The notes beneath the pieces are model-generated. The model did no database searches, had not been told where the DNA came from, and worked only from the letters and a program-made list of their open reading frames with translations. A program made the position numbers and the translations under genes. A stretch of DNA of 23,843 nucleotides from CAZEQK01 sp964514395 (GTDB taxonomy: Bacteria > Bacillota > Bacilli > Tepidibacillales > Tepidibacillaceae): positions 1 to 23,843 of the forward strand of contig CAZEQK010000046.1 in NCBI GenBank assembly GCA_964514395.1, read 5' to 3'. Positions 9,895-17,033 of the stretch are shown here, piece by piece; the first letter of the stretch is position 1; every line of letters begins with the position of its first letter.

Positions 9895-9952
9895 GTTATA
9901 CCTCCGGTAATTTCTTTTTTTTACATAAGTATTACTAATGTATACCCTCTCT

Positions 9953-11095
9953 TTATAGAGATAAATAGATGCTTTCTGCAAGATTTACTGCTTTATCTAT
10001 CGAGTCAGCTATCGTGGTGTAATGACCCATCTTTCTTTTTCCCCTTGCTTCCTTTTTTCCATATAGATGCAATTTTGCAAATGGCTCAGATAATATGTTG
10101 TTCACCGCAAAACCATCCTGCCAAAGATCGCCTAAAAGATTAGTCATCACACTAGGTGATAGGCTACTTGTATCGCCAAGAGGTAGTCCAGTAATCGATC
10201 GAATAGTCTGTTCAAACTGGCTAGTCACAGCGGCATCAATCGAATAATGGCCTGAGTTATGAGGTCTAGGAGCTAATTCATTAATGTACAACTGGCCATC
10301 TTTACTATAAAAAAATTCAACGCATAACAAACCAACATAATCCATTTGTTCCATCACATTCTTAGTTATCTCAATAGCTTCCGCTGTAATATTCTCTTCT
10401 AATCTTGCCGGTGCAATCGTGCGATGTAGAATATGTTCACGATGTTCGTTTTCCACCATCGGAAAAGATTGAAAGGTTTTCATCATGTTTCTTGCTGCTA
10501 TAACAGAAACCTCAGCATGAATGGGTACCCATTCTTCAGCAATTAATATCTCTTTTTGATCTAACCAACTTTTAATCACCTTTATATCATTTTCTGATAA
10601 ATACTGGTCTGTTATTCTTAATTGACCTTTACCATCGTATCCACCCGTAATCGTCTTGACAACAACATCATGATCGATATGGCTCATAAATTCTTTAATA
10701 TCTTCTATCGAATGAACGACTTGATAGGGGACAACAGGAAAATGATGATCAGATAACCAATTCTTTTCTATTTTTCGATTCTGAGCTATCCTAACTATGT
10801 TTGCCTCCGGGTATAAAGGAATCTTTTTTTCAACACCTTCTAATGTTGCTAAAGGAATATGTTCTGTTTCCACTGTCGCAACATCTACTTGATTTATAAA
10901 TTGTTGTAAAGCTTCTGGGTCTGTATATTTACCAATAATAGTGGAGGTCGCTACACGACAAGCAGGACAATCATCCTCTTCACTCCAAATCACTACTCGA
11001 TATCCTAAGGTTTGAGCAGCATTTGACAGCATTTTACCAAGTTGTCCACCGCCAATGATGCCAATTACTGATTCTGGTAAAAACATGTTTACCAT
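9953..11095 (-). CDS. purK: 5-(carboxyamino)imidazole ribonucleotide synthase
   Basis: PurK is an ATP-grasp enzyme that carboxylates AIR with bicarbonate to give N5-CAIR, the substrate of PurE. The 380-residue chain begins with the nucleotide-like fold IGIIGGGQLGKML, and shows KTITGGYDGKGQ (the ATP-binding lid region) and the late ELAPRPHNSGHYSIDA segment. The ATG at 11095 overlaps the end of purE by 7 nt. Another ATG three codons on (11086) is possible. The nearest GGAGG is about 13 bases before the first, which favours it. Presence of purK with purE points to the bicarbonate-saving two-step route. Confidence 0.95.
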   Translation of the reverse strand: MVNMFLPESVIGIIGGGQLGKMLSNAAQTLGYRVVIWSEEDDCPACRVATSTIIGKYTDPEALQQFINQVDVATVETEHIPLATLEGVEKKIPLYPEANIVRIAQNRKIEKNWLSDHHFPVVPYQVVHSIEDIKEFMSHIDHDVVVKTITGGYDGKGQLRITDQYLSENDIKVIKSWLDQKEILIAEEWVPIHAEVSVIAARNMMKTFQSFPMVENEHREHILHRTIAPARLEENITAEAIEITKNVMEQMDYVGLLCVEFFYSKDGQLYINELAPRPHNSGHYSIDAAVTSQFEQTIRSITGLPLGDTSSLSPSVMTNLLGDLWQDGFAVNNILSEPFAKLHLYGKKEARGKRKMGHYTTIADSIDKAVNLAESIYLSL

Positions 11096-11577
11096 GGTTC
11101 GACTAACGCCTCCTCCATCTGTTTTTTTCGAAAAGCATGAAGCTTCATTGCTAGTTCTTTGTTATTTACCGCAAGCATGGAGACTGCTAATAAACCGGCA
11201 TTTTTAGCTCCTGCTTTTCCTATCGCTAATGTTCCCACTGGTATACCACCAGGCATCTGAACAATGGAAAGGAGCGAATCTAACCCATTCAATGTTGATG
11301 ATTTTATTGGTACTCCTAAAACTGGTACAATCGTTTTTGCTGCAACCATTCCAGGTAAATGTGCAGCTCCCCCTGCTCCAGCAATTATGACCTGTAAACC
11401 TCTTTTTTCTGCTGATTCAGCATATTCATAAAGTACATCTGGAGAACGATGGGCTGAAACAATCTTTTTTTCATGGGGGACATCAAACTCCTCTAATATC
11501 TGTACCGCATTACTCATGGTCTCCCAATCAGAACGACTTCCCATAATGATTCCCACTAGTGGTCGATGATCCGTCAT
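11089..11577 (-). CDS. purE: N5-CAIR mutase (class I PurE)
   Basis: PurE moves the carboxyl group of N5-CAIR to carbon 4 of the imidazole, giving CAIR. It is the first gene of the operon, preceded by a 350-nt regulatory leader. The 162-residue chain shows IMGSRSDWETM (about 11-21), SAHRSPD (about 42-48) and GAGGAAHLPGMVAAKT (about 67-82), all parts of the active site. Length and motifs match class I. AAAGGA stands 11 bases upstream of the ATG, which is somewhat far. purK overlaps its last codons. Confidence 0.96.
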   Translation of the reverse strand: MTDHRPLVGIIMGSRSDWETMSNAVQILEEFDVPHEKKIVSAHRSPDVLYEYAESAEKRGLQVIIAGAGGAAHLPGMVAAKTIVPVLGVPIKSSTLNGLDSLLSIVQMPGGIPVGTLAIGKAGAKNAGLLAVSMLAVNNKELAMKLHAFRKKQMEEALVEPW

Positions 11578-11650
11578 ACCCTAAAACGTCCTTTCATTTA
11601 TTATTATCTATATTTTTTATTTAATTTGCTTAAAATATGAATAAAATTGA

Positions 11651-11716
11651 ATAAGAAAAGCCCAAAGCAGGTAGATTTCCATAATAAGACGAGAGAAACC
11701 TACCCGCCTGGGCTTT
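11651..11716 (-). terminator. Regulated intrinsic terminator of the pur leader
   Basis: On the minus strand the arms 11695-11716 and 11656-11679 pair over about 21 bp, with G-U pairs and one bulged base, and run into CUUUUCUUAU. The 5' arm starts at the AAAAGCCC that is also the 3' part of the ykkC-type aptamer, so aptamer folding and terminator folding exclude each other. The loop contains CUCGU (11689-11693), complementary to the ACGAG strand of P1 of the guanine aptamer (11838-11842), giving a possible antiterminator. It lies 74 nt before purE. Confidence 0.85.
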
Positions 11717-11832
11717 TATCCCTTCGGTGTAACATGAAAAATTCCATGCTTGAACCACTCGGTCCATCCAACGATGAGTAATCATCTACCATTGTAGGTT
11801 AATACTTCATCAAAGAGGATCCCTAGGTTCAC
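11700..11832 (-). promoter_or_regulatory. ykkC-type aptamer, probable PRPP riboswitch
   Basis: Read on the minus strand, the segment has the ykkC core: GAACCUAGGGAUCC at the 5' side, GGACCGAGUGGUUC in the middle (GAACC pairs with GGUUC), and ACACCGAAGGGAUAAAAGCCC at the 3' side split as ACACCG then GGGAUAAAAGCCC. A variable arm lies at about 11770-11815. ykkC RNAs come in guanidine, ppGpp and PRPP classes. Placement just after a guanine aptamer and before a de novo purine operon is the known setting of the PRPP class, so PRPP is the inferred ligand. PRPP binding should keep GCCC out of the terminator and favour expression. Confidence 0.85.
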
Positions 11833-11837
11833 TTTCG

Positions 11838-11904
11838 CTCGTAGTCCAGTAATTTACGGTTACTAGGTAGAAACTTTCAGGCCATATTCCAGATATTATA
11901 CGAG
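11838..11904 (-). promoter_or_regulatory. Guanine riboswitch aptamer (purine riboswitch)
   Basis: The minus strand shows the purine aptamer in order: P1 CUCGUA, J1/2 UAUAAUA, an L2 with AAUAUGG, J2/3 with GUUUCUACC, an L3 with CCGUAAA, then GGACUACGAG closing P1. The base that reads the ligand (position 74 in the usual numbering) is C in GACUACGAG, which selects guanine or hypoxanthine over adenine. P2 (UCUGG with CCUGA) carries one U-U mismatch. The aptamer starts about 20 nt after the predicted transcription start. Ligand binding should lock P1 and so free the terminator to form. Confidence 0.93.
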
Positions 11905-11931
11905 TCATATTTATTATTATTTTACATTACT

Positions 11932-11960
11932 AGTTTAACTTCGGACCTTTCTGATGTCAA
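11932..11960 (-). promoter_or_regulatory. Sigma-A promoter of the pur operon
   Basis: On the minus strand TTGACA (11955-11960) is followed after exactly 17 bases by TAAACT (11932-11937). The predicted start near 11925 puts the guanine aptamer at about +20. Nothing else upstream of purE comes as close to the consensus. Confidence 0.75.
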
Positions 11961-11963
11961 TCA

Positions 11964-12008
11964 AAAACCGAACGTTTTAATATAAATTCATAAATAAAGT
12001 TCGATTTT
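11964..12008. promoter_or_regulatory. Pair of PurR-type boxes
   Basis: Two inverted copies of an A/T-flanked CGAA core stand here: AAAACCGAACGTTT (core 11969-11972) and AAAGTTCGATTTTA (core 12000-12003), 27 nt between cores. Inverted CGAA boxes of this kind bind the Bacillus PurR repressor, which responds to PRPP. They lie just upstream of the -35 element. A third CGAA core (11940-11943 on the plus strand as TTCG) lies in the promoter spacer. Assignment is from motif and context; the purR gene is not in the window. Confidence 0.7.
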
Positions 12009-12083
12009 ATTGTATCCATATTTTTTAAATTCTTTTTTAAATATTTAATTATGATTTTACCACAAAACTGAAAAGATAAAAGT

Positions 12084-12115
12084 ATAAAAAAGCCTTGAAC
12101 AAAAAGTTCAAAGCT
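12084..12115 (-). terminator. Intrinsic terminator of the fructose operon
   Basis: Minus-strand stem AGCUUUGAAC / GUUCAAGGCU, 10 bp with one G-U pair and a UUUUU loop, followed by UUUUUU. It starts 8 nt after the stop codon of the enzyme I gene and separates the fructose operon from the pur control region. Confidence 0.9.
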
Positions 12116-12123
12116 AGCTTGAT

Positions 12124-13866
12124 CTAAATAATAAATTGGTCATAAAATTCTTTTGTTTTATGTTTTATATCCTCTGAAGTACCTAATCGCAAAATTTCAC
12201 TTGCAAAAAATCGGCAATTTTTTTGATCTAATTTTGAAATAACCTGTTTTACTCTACTTATTGACCCTGCATCCATGCTCCACTCATCAAGTCCTAACCC
12301 TAATAATAATGGAGCAGCAAATGGATCACCTGCCATACTGCCACACATTCCTGTCCATTTACCTTCTTTATGGGATGCATCGATTGTTTTTTTGATAAGT
12401 TGAATAACTGCAGGATGGAAGTAATCATATAAATAAGCAACTTTTTCATTCATTCTATCAACAGCTAATGTATATTGAACTAAATCATTAGTACCGATAC
12501 TAAAGAAATCTACTTCTTTAGCGAATTGCTCAGCAATAATAGCTGCTGAAGGAATCTCAATCATGATTCCTAACTCAATATGTTCATCATAGGATATTCC
12601 TTCATTTGTTAATTGCTGTTTTGCTTCTTTAACTAGATTCTTAGCTTGACGCCATTCCTGCAGATTAGATATCATAGGAAACATTATCCTAATTCTCCCA
12701 TGAACACTTGCTCGTAGTATAGCTCTCAATTGTGTTAAAAAAATCTCTTTTTGGTCTAAAGTTAACCGAATAGCTCTATATCCTAAAAAAGGATTTAATT
12801 CTTTAGGAAATGAAAAATACGATAGTTCTTTATCCCCGCCGATATCAAGGGTACGAATGATTAAAGATTTTTCTCCCATTATTAAGGCAATATCCTTATA
12901 TGCCTTATATTGTTCATCCTCAGTAGGTAAATGATCGCTATTCATAAATAATAATTCAGTGCGATACAAACCGATACCTTCTGCACCTTTTTCTAAAGCC
13001 ATCTTTGCCTCATTTGGATTGCCAACGTTAGCCGCTATTTCAATTTCAAACCCATCCTGAGTCTTTGCTGGTCGACTTATATATTTTTTTAAATTCTCTA
13101 TTTCTTCTAATTCCTTTGCTAATAAATCTTGGTATTTTTCAATAGTACATTGTTCAGGATTAACAATACATAATCCATCTTCTCCATCAATAATTAAGAT
13201 AGTTCCGTTTTGAATCTTCTCTATATTTTCTCCAATCCCAACAATAGCAGGAATGCCCAAAGTGCGTGCAAATATTGCTGTGTGTGAAGTTTTGCCACCT
13301 CTACTTACCATAAATGCTTTGATCAAATCTTTGTTTAATTGTACCGTATCTGATGGAGTTAAATCATCAGCAATTAAGATTACTTCCTCATTAATATCCG
13401 AAAACTGCATCCTTTTATTATTAGTCAGATTGGAGATAAGCCTTTTTTCTAAATCCTTCAAATCTGAAATTCTTTCTCTTAAGTATTCATCTTTTAAATT
13501 TAAAAAAATATTAGAAAAGTGTTCTACAACTTTTATTACTGATTTTTCTGCCGAATATTTCTGTTGTTTTATCATTTGTTGTACTTCAGGATAGAAAGAC
13601 GGGTCATTCAAAAAAGACTGTTGTGCTTTTAGAATAGTTGCTTTAGTTTTTCCTAGTGATTCACTAACTTGTTCAATTAAATCTTCTAATCCTTGATATG
13701 ATTCGATTTTAGCTTTTTCGAGCCTTTTTAATTCTTGAGGAATTTCGGCTTCTTCTATTGTCTCTTTTATTAACTTATTATCAACAGAAGTCGGTTTATA
13801 GATAAATGCTTTACCAATTCTAATCCCTTTTGAAACACCAATACCTGTTAATATTGTTTCAGACAT
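12124..13866 (-). CDS. ptsI: PTS enzyme I (phosphoenolpyruvate-protein phosphotransferase)
   Basis: Enzyme I takes phosphate from PEP and passes it to HPr, the first step of every PTS. The 580-residue protein has full family length. The N-terminal part holds the phospho-histidine His195 in GGKTSHTAIFARTLGIPAIVG, split here as GGKTSH and IPAIVG. The C-terminal PEP-binding barrel shows GIGLYRTELLFM, IRTLDIGGDKE, MIEIPSAA, FFSIGTNDLVQY and the active-site cysteine in GMCGSMAGDP. The ATG overlaps the HPr stop as TAATG, so the two are coupled. In most Bacillales ptsHI is a separate locus; here the pair closes a fructose operon. Whether a second general pair exists elsewhere cannot be seen. Confidence 0.95.
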   Translation of the reverse strand: MSETILTGIGVSKGIRIGKAFIYKPTSVDNKLIKETIEEAEIPQELKRLEKAKIESYQGLEDLIEQVSESLGKTKATILKAQQSFLNDPSFYPEVQQMIKQQKYSAEKSVIKVVEHFSNIFLNLKDEYLRERISDLKDLEKRLISNLTNNKRMQFSDINEEVILIADDLTPSDTVQLNKDLIKAFMVSRGGKTSHTAIFARTLGIPAIVGIGENIEKIQNGTILIIDGEDGLCIVNPEQCTIEKYQDLLAKELEEIENLKKYISRPAKTQDGFEIEIAANVGNPNEAKMALEKGAEGIGLYRTELLFMNSDHLPTEDEQYKAYKDIALIMGEKSLIIRTLDIGGDKELSYFSFPKELNPFLGYRAIRLTLDQKEIFLTQLRAILRASVHGRIRIMFPMISNLQEWRQAKNLVKEAKQQLTNEGISYDEHIELGIMIEIPSAAIIAEQFAKEVDFFSIGTNDLVQYTLAVDRMNEKVAYLYDYFHPAVIQLIKKTIDASHKEGKWTGMCGSMAGDPFAAPLLLGLGLDEWSMDAGSISRVKQVISKLDQKNCRFFASEILRLGTSEDIKHKTKEFYDQFII

Positions 13867-14135
13867 TATTCTTCACCAAATTTACTTTCGACTAATTCTG
13901 CAAGTGCTTCAATAGCTTCTTTTTCATCCGGCCCTTCAGCTTTTATCGTTACTTTTGTTCCCTTTTTTAGTTCTAATGTCATTAGTCCTAAAATGCTTTT
14001 GCCATTAGTTTCAGTTCTGTCTTCCTTTTCAACTATTATATTTGATTCATATCTACTTGCTGTTTGTACCCATAATTGGGCAGGTCGAGCGTGAAATCCC
14101 TCTTCATTAATAATAGTCATGACTTTAGAATACAT
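13866..14135 (-). CDS. Phosphocarrier protein HPr (fructose-operon copy)
   Basis: HPr relays phosphate from enzyme I to the IIA domain. The 89-residue protein has His15 in GFHARPA, the phosphate-accepting residue, with Arg17 and Pro18. Ser47 in NGKSILGLMTL matches the regulatory serine (Ser46 in B. subtilis HPr) phosphorylated by HPr kinase, so this copy could in principle also take part in CcpA-dependent control. The surrounding residues differ from general Bacillus HPr (for example Trp22 after ARPAQL), fitting a paralogue. AGGAGG lies ten bases upstream. It follows the IIA gene by 15 nt and overlaps the enzyme I gene by one base. I leave the symbol blank because it may not be the general ptsH. 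Confidence 0.92.
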   Translation of the reverse strand: MYSKVMTIINEEGFHARPAQLWVQTASRYESNIIVEKEDRTETNGKSILGLMTLELKKGTKVTIKAEGPDEKEAIEALAELVESKFGEE

Positions 14136-14150
14136 GAGAATTTAGACCTC

Positions 14151-14606
14151 CTAGTCGATTGATTTTAAAATATTTATTATTTCTTGAGATGAACTAGCTG
14201 CTATCAATTGATTCCTAAAATCTTCATGAATAAGCTTTCTAGAAATAGAAGAAAGAATTTTTAAATGTTCATCGCCTGCTTGATCTATTGGGACGGCTAT
14301 AACAAATAACATTTTCACTGGATTCCCATCAAGTGATTGCCAATCAATAGGTTCTACTAACTTAGCAAAGCCAAGAGCAGGTTTGTTAACCCCTTCCGAT
14401 TTTCCATGGGGTATGGCTAAACTAAACCCTATCCCTGTAGACCCTTTTTCTTCTCGTTTTAATACAGCTTCCATATATTTTTCTATATTAGAGATATACC
14501 CAGATTCTTTCATTTTTTCTGCAATTTTTTTTATTGCCTCTTCCTTTGTTCTTGCGTTTAATTTTAAAGATATAATTTGTTCATTAATTAAAAGTGACAA
14601 GTCCAT
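14151..14606 (-). CDS. PTS fructose-type IIA component
   Basis: A 151-residue IIA protein of the mannitol/fructose family. It receives phosphate from HPr on His67 (AIPHGK) and hands it to the IIB cysteine. GSTGIGFSLAIPHG and FVIAVPIDQAGDEHLKIL (two family signatures) are clear. B. subtilis FruA carries IIA, IIB and IIC in one chain; here IIA is its own gene next to a IIBC gene, so the three domains are the same but split. GGAGG lies seven bases before the ATG. A 14-bp inverted repeat separates it from the IIBC gene upstream. Confidence 0.93.
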   Translation of the reverse strand: MDLSLLINEQIISLKLNARTKEEAIKKIAEKMKESGYISNIEKYMEAVLKREEKGSTGIGFSLAIPHGKSEGVNKPALGFAKLVEPIDWQSLDGNPVKMLFVIAVPIDQAGDEHLKILSSISRKLIHEDFRNQLIAASSSQEIINILKSID

Positions 14607-14634
14607 TTTGTTCCCTCCTGTTGCGATGAAATAG

Positions 14635-14665
14635 TAAAGGAATAGGAACGTTTCCTATTCCTTTA
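14635..14665 (-). other. 14-bp perfect inverted repeat between IIBC and IIA genes
   Basis: The arms 14635-14648 and 14652-14665 (TAAAGGAATAGGAA and its complement) are perfect, with a three-base loop. It lies 9 nt after the IIBC stop in transcription order. Downstream of it there is only UUUACUAUUU-like sequence, not a clean U-tract, so it looks more like an mRNA-stabilising or processing hairpin, or a leaky terminator, than a full stop. Confidence 0.7.
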
Positions 14666-14674
14666 TATCATTTA

Positions 14675-16051
14675 TTATTTGTTCTTTTTTAATGCATTAA
14701 CAACAAAAGCTGTCACAATGGTACCTATTAAAATTGCTACAGCATACGTCAAAAGATTATCAACAGCATGAGGTATGAAAAGAACGAAAATTCCTCCATG
14801 TGGTGCTCTTAGTGTTGCATGAAATAACATTGATAAAGCGCCTGTAACTGCAGAGCCAATCATAATAGAAGGAATAACACGAAATGGATCAGCTGCTGCA
14901 AAAGGTATCGCTCCTTCAGTAATAAAGGAAATACCTAGCACTGATGCTGCTTTACCTGCTTCTCTTTCCTCTAATGTATATTTCTTAGGTGCCAATAAAG
15001 TAGCCAACCATAAACCTAAAGGTGGAGTCATACCGGCGGCCATAACTGCTGCCATTGGTGCATAAACATTACTTCCTAATAATCCGACGGCGAATGTATA
15101 TGCAGCTTTATTTACAGGTCCACCCATATCAAAAGCCATCATCGCTCCAAGAATTAAACCTAATAATACAGCGTTTGTTGAACTCATCCCGCTTAACCAG
15201 CTTGTCAATCCATCCATAATTGTTTTAATAGGAGTCCCTATAACAAAAATCATCAGTAAGCCCACTATTAATGTAGCTATCAAGGGAATAATTAAAATAG
15301 GTTTAAGTCCTTCTAAATTTTTAGGTAATTTAATATTATCTTTTAACCATTTTACTACGTATCCTGCTATAAAGCCTGCAATTATACCACCTAAAAAACC
15401 AGCTCCTATTTTTGATGCAAGCATACCTCCAACTAAACCGGGAGCTAAACCGGGTTTATCAGCTATGGAAAAAGCAATAAAACCTGCAAGAATTGGAACC
15501 ATAAGTGCAAAAGCTGATCCTCCTCCAATATTCATCAAGGCTTCTGCCAATTTATTATAGGATGGATCATTAGGATCAAATGCTTTGATTCCAAAAATAA
15601 ACGAAATAGCGATAAGTAATCCTCCTGCAACAACTAAAGGAAGCATATAGGATACTCCATTTAATAAGTGCTTGTAAGGACCAGTTCTTTTAGAACTTCT
15701 TTCAGCTTTTATTTTTTGAATTTCTTCTATATAACCTCTTTTCACTTCTTTCATTGACAAAGCTTTTTCAATTAACCCATGAGGGTTTTTTATCCCTTCT
15801 GCTACAGGAACGTTAATTACATTTTTCCCTTCAAAGCGACTAATATCCGCATCTGTATCGGCTGCTATAATAATAGCATGTGCCTGAGCAATTTCTTCCT
15901 CTGTCAGTATGTTTTCTACTCCTGATGCGCCTCTTGTTTCTACTTTAATATCTACATTTTTTTCTTTCGCAGCCTTTTGTAAAGATTCTGCTGCCATGTA
16001 GGTATGTGCAATACCAGTTGCACAAGCAGTTACTGCTAAAATTTTTGTCAT
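14675..16051 (-). CDS. fruA: PTS fructose-specific IIBC permease
   Basis: This membrane protein imports fructose and phosphorylates it to fructose 1-phosphate. Residues 1 to about 100 form the cytosolic IIB domain with phospho-Cys10 in VTACATGIAHTYMAAESL. From about residue 125 on, the IIC domain shows alternating hydrophobic segments with GGMLASKIGAGFLGG, GAMMAFDMGGPVNKAAY, ITEGAIPFAAADP and APHGGIFV, all typical of fructose IIC. There is no IIA domain; that is the next gene. AAGGAGGAG stands upstream of the ATG, and fruK ends 25 nt before. Fructose specificity is inferred from the adjoining 1-phosphofructokinase as well as the domain type. Confidence 0.93.
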   Translation of the reverse strand: MTKILAVTACATGIAHTYMAAESLQKAAKEKNVDIKVETRGASGVENILTEEEIAQAHAIIIAADTDADISRFEGKNVINVPVAEGIKNPHGLIEKALSMKEVKRGYIEEIQKIKAERSSKRTGPYKHLLNGVSYMLPLVVAGGLLIAISFIFGIKAFDPNDPSYNKLAEALMNIGGGSAFALMVPILAGFIAFSIADKPGLAPGLVGGMLASKIGAGFLGGIIAGFIAGYVVKWLKDNIKLPKNLEGLKPILIIPLIATLIVGLLMIFVIGTPIKTIMDGLTSWLSGMSSTNAVLLGLILGAMMAFDMGGPVNKAAYTFAVGLLGSNVYAPMAAVMAAGMTPPLGLWLATLLAPKKYTLEEREAGKAASVLGISFITEGAIPFAAADPFRVIPSIMIGSAVTGALSMLFHATLRAPHGGIFVLFIPHAVDNLLTYAVAILIGTIVTAFVVNALKKNK

Positions 16052-16076
16052 GCTTATTCTCCTCCTTTTAATTTTT

Positions 16077-17021
16077 TTAGGTTATTTTTAATGATTGAAC
16101 CTTATTTATGGATTTTTGCACTTCATCTAACGTACAGACTTGGGTACCATTCTTTGAAGCAGTTATTGTACCAGCGGTTGTTGCCCAGATTGCGATTTCC
16201 TCAAGGCTTTTTTTTGTTAATAATGAATAAACTAAAGATGCTACCATGGAATCCCCAGCTCCCACAGTACTTCTTGGTACAATAGGGAAGGTACTTATAC
16301 GATAAACCTCATGCTTATCCATAATTATGGAACCCTTTTCCCCCATAGAAATTATGACAAGTGAAATTCCTAATTTTATAATCTCTTTTGCAGCTAAGAG
16401 AATTTCTTCATCACTTTTTAGAGATTTATTAAAAAATTGTTCAAGTTCAAAAACATTCGGCTTAACAGCAAAAGGTTTAGCTTTAATTCCTTCCTTAAAA
16501 GCGTTACCATCTGCGTCAAATATAACTTTCACACCCTTTTGATTTGCTAGTTGAATAATATCGTAATAGATAGTTACAGGTGCTCCAGAGGGTAAACTTC
16601 CTCCAAGAACAAGAATAGAATCTTTTTTAAGTTGTTCAGATAATTGTAAAATAAATCTTTCTAAATCTTTGCTAGACACATTAAAGCCGGGTTCGTTTAT
16701 TTCTGTAGTTAAATTTGACTTGTCATCCACGATTTTTAGGTTTGTTCTAATTTCTCCTATAATCTTTATAAAAGAATTTCTTATACCCTGATTATCTAGC
16801 TGATTAATTATCTGTGATCCCTGTTGCCCCGCTATTAGACCAGTTGCGTTAACATCAATACCAAATTTTTTTAAAACTTTTGCCACGTTTATCCCTTTAC
16901 CTCCCGGGTCACTTCGGACGTTTTTTACACGATTTAATTTTCCTAGCTGGAAATCTGAAAGTGTTATTGTCTTATCTATAGCAGGGTTTAATGTAACTGT
17001 TAGAACTTGTTCTTTTCCCAT
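16077..17021 (-). CDS. fruK: 1-phosphofructokinase
   Basis: FruK phosphorylates fructose 1-phosphate, the product of the neighbouring PTS, to fructose 1,6-bisphosphate for glycolysis. The 314-residue protein is in the PfkB/ribokinase family: VTLNPAIDKTI at the start, DPGGKGINVAKVLKKFG (about 38-54), GGSLPSGAP, and the catalytic VGAGDSMVASLVY near residue 250. Related tagatose-6-phosphate kinases share these motifs, but position between a fru-type regulator and a fructose IIBC favours FruK. GGAGG stands eight bases before the ATG and 12 nt separate it from fruR. Confidence 0.93.
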   Translation of the reverse strand: MGKEQVLTVTLNPAIDKTITLSDFQLGKLNRVKNVRSDPGGKGINVAKVLKKFGIDVNATGLIAGQQGSQIINQLDNQGIRNSFIKIIGEIRTNLKIVDDKSNLTTEINEPGFNVSSKDLERFILQLSEQLKKDSILVLGGSLPSGAPVTIYYDIIQLANQKGVKVIFDADGNAFKEGIKAKPFAVKPNVFELEQFFNKSLKSDEEILLAAKEIIKLGISLVIISMGEKGSIIMDKHEVYRISTFPIVPRSTVGAGDSMVASLVYSLLTKKSLEEIAIWATTAGTITASKNGTQVCTLDEVQKSINKVQSLKIT

Positions 17022-17033
17022 GACGTTTTCCTC

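Noticed and set aside
9895..9981. 29-residue N-terminal extension of PurB
   Set aside because: The extension is upstream of a perfect GGAGG and of the family N-terminus MIERYSRPEM, and is not like any PurB. It is translated leader.
13253..13594. Plus-strand 113-residue open frame opposite the enzyme I gene
   Set aside because: Composition is that of antisense translation of a real gene (rich in Leu, Ser, Ile), with no start signal or known motif.
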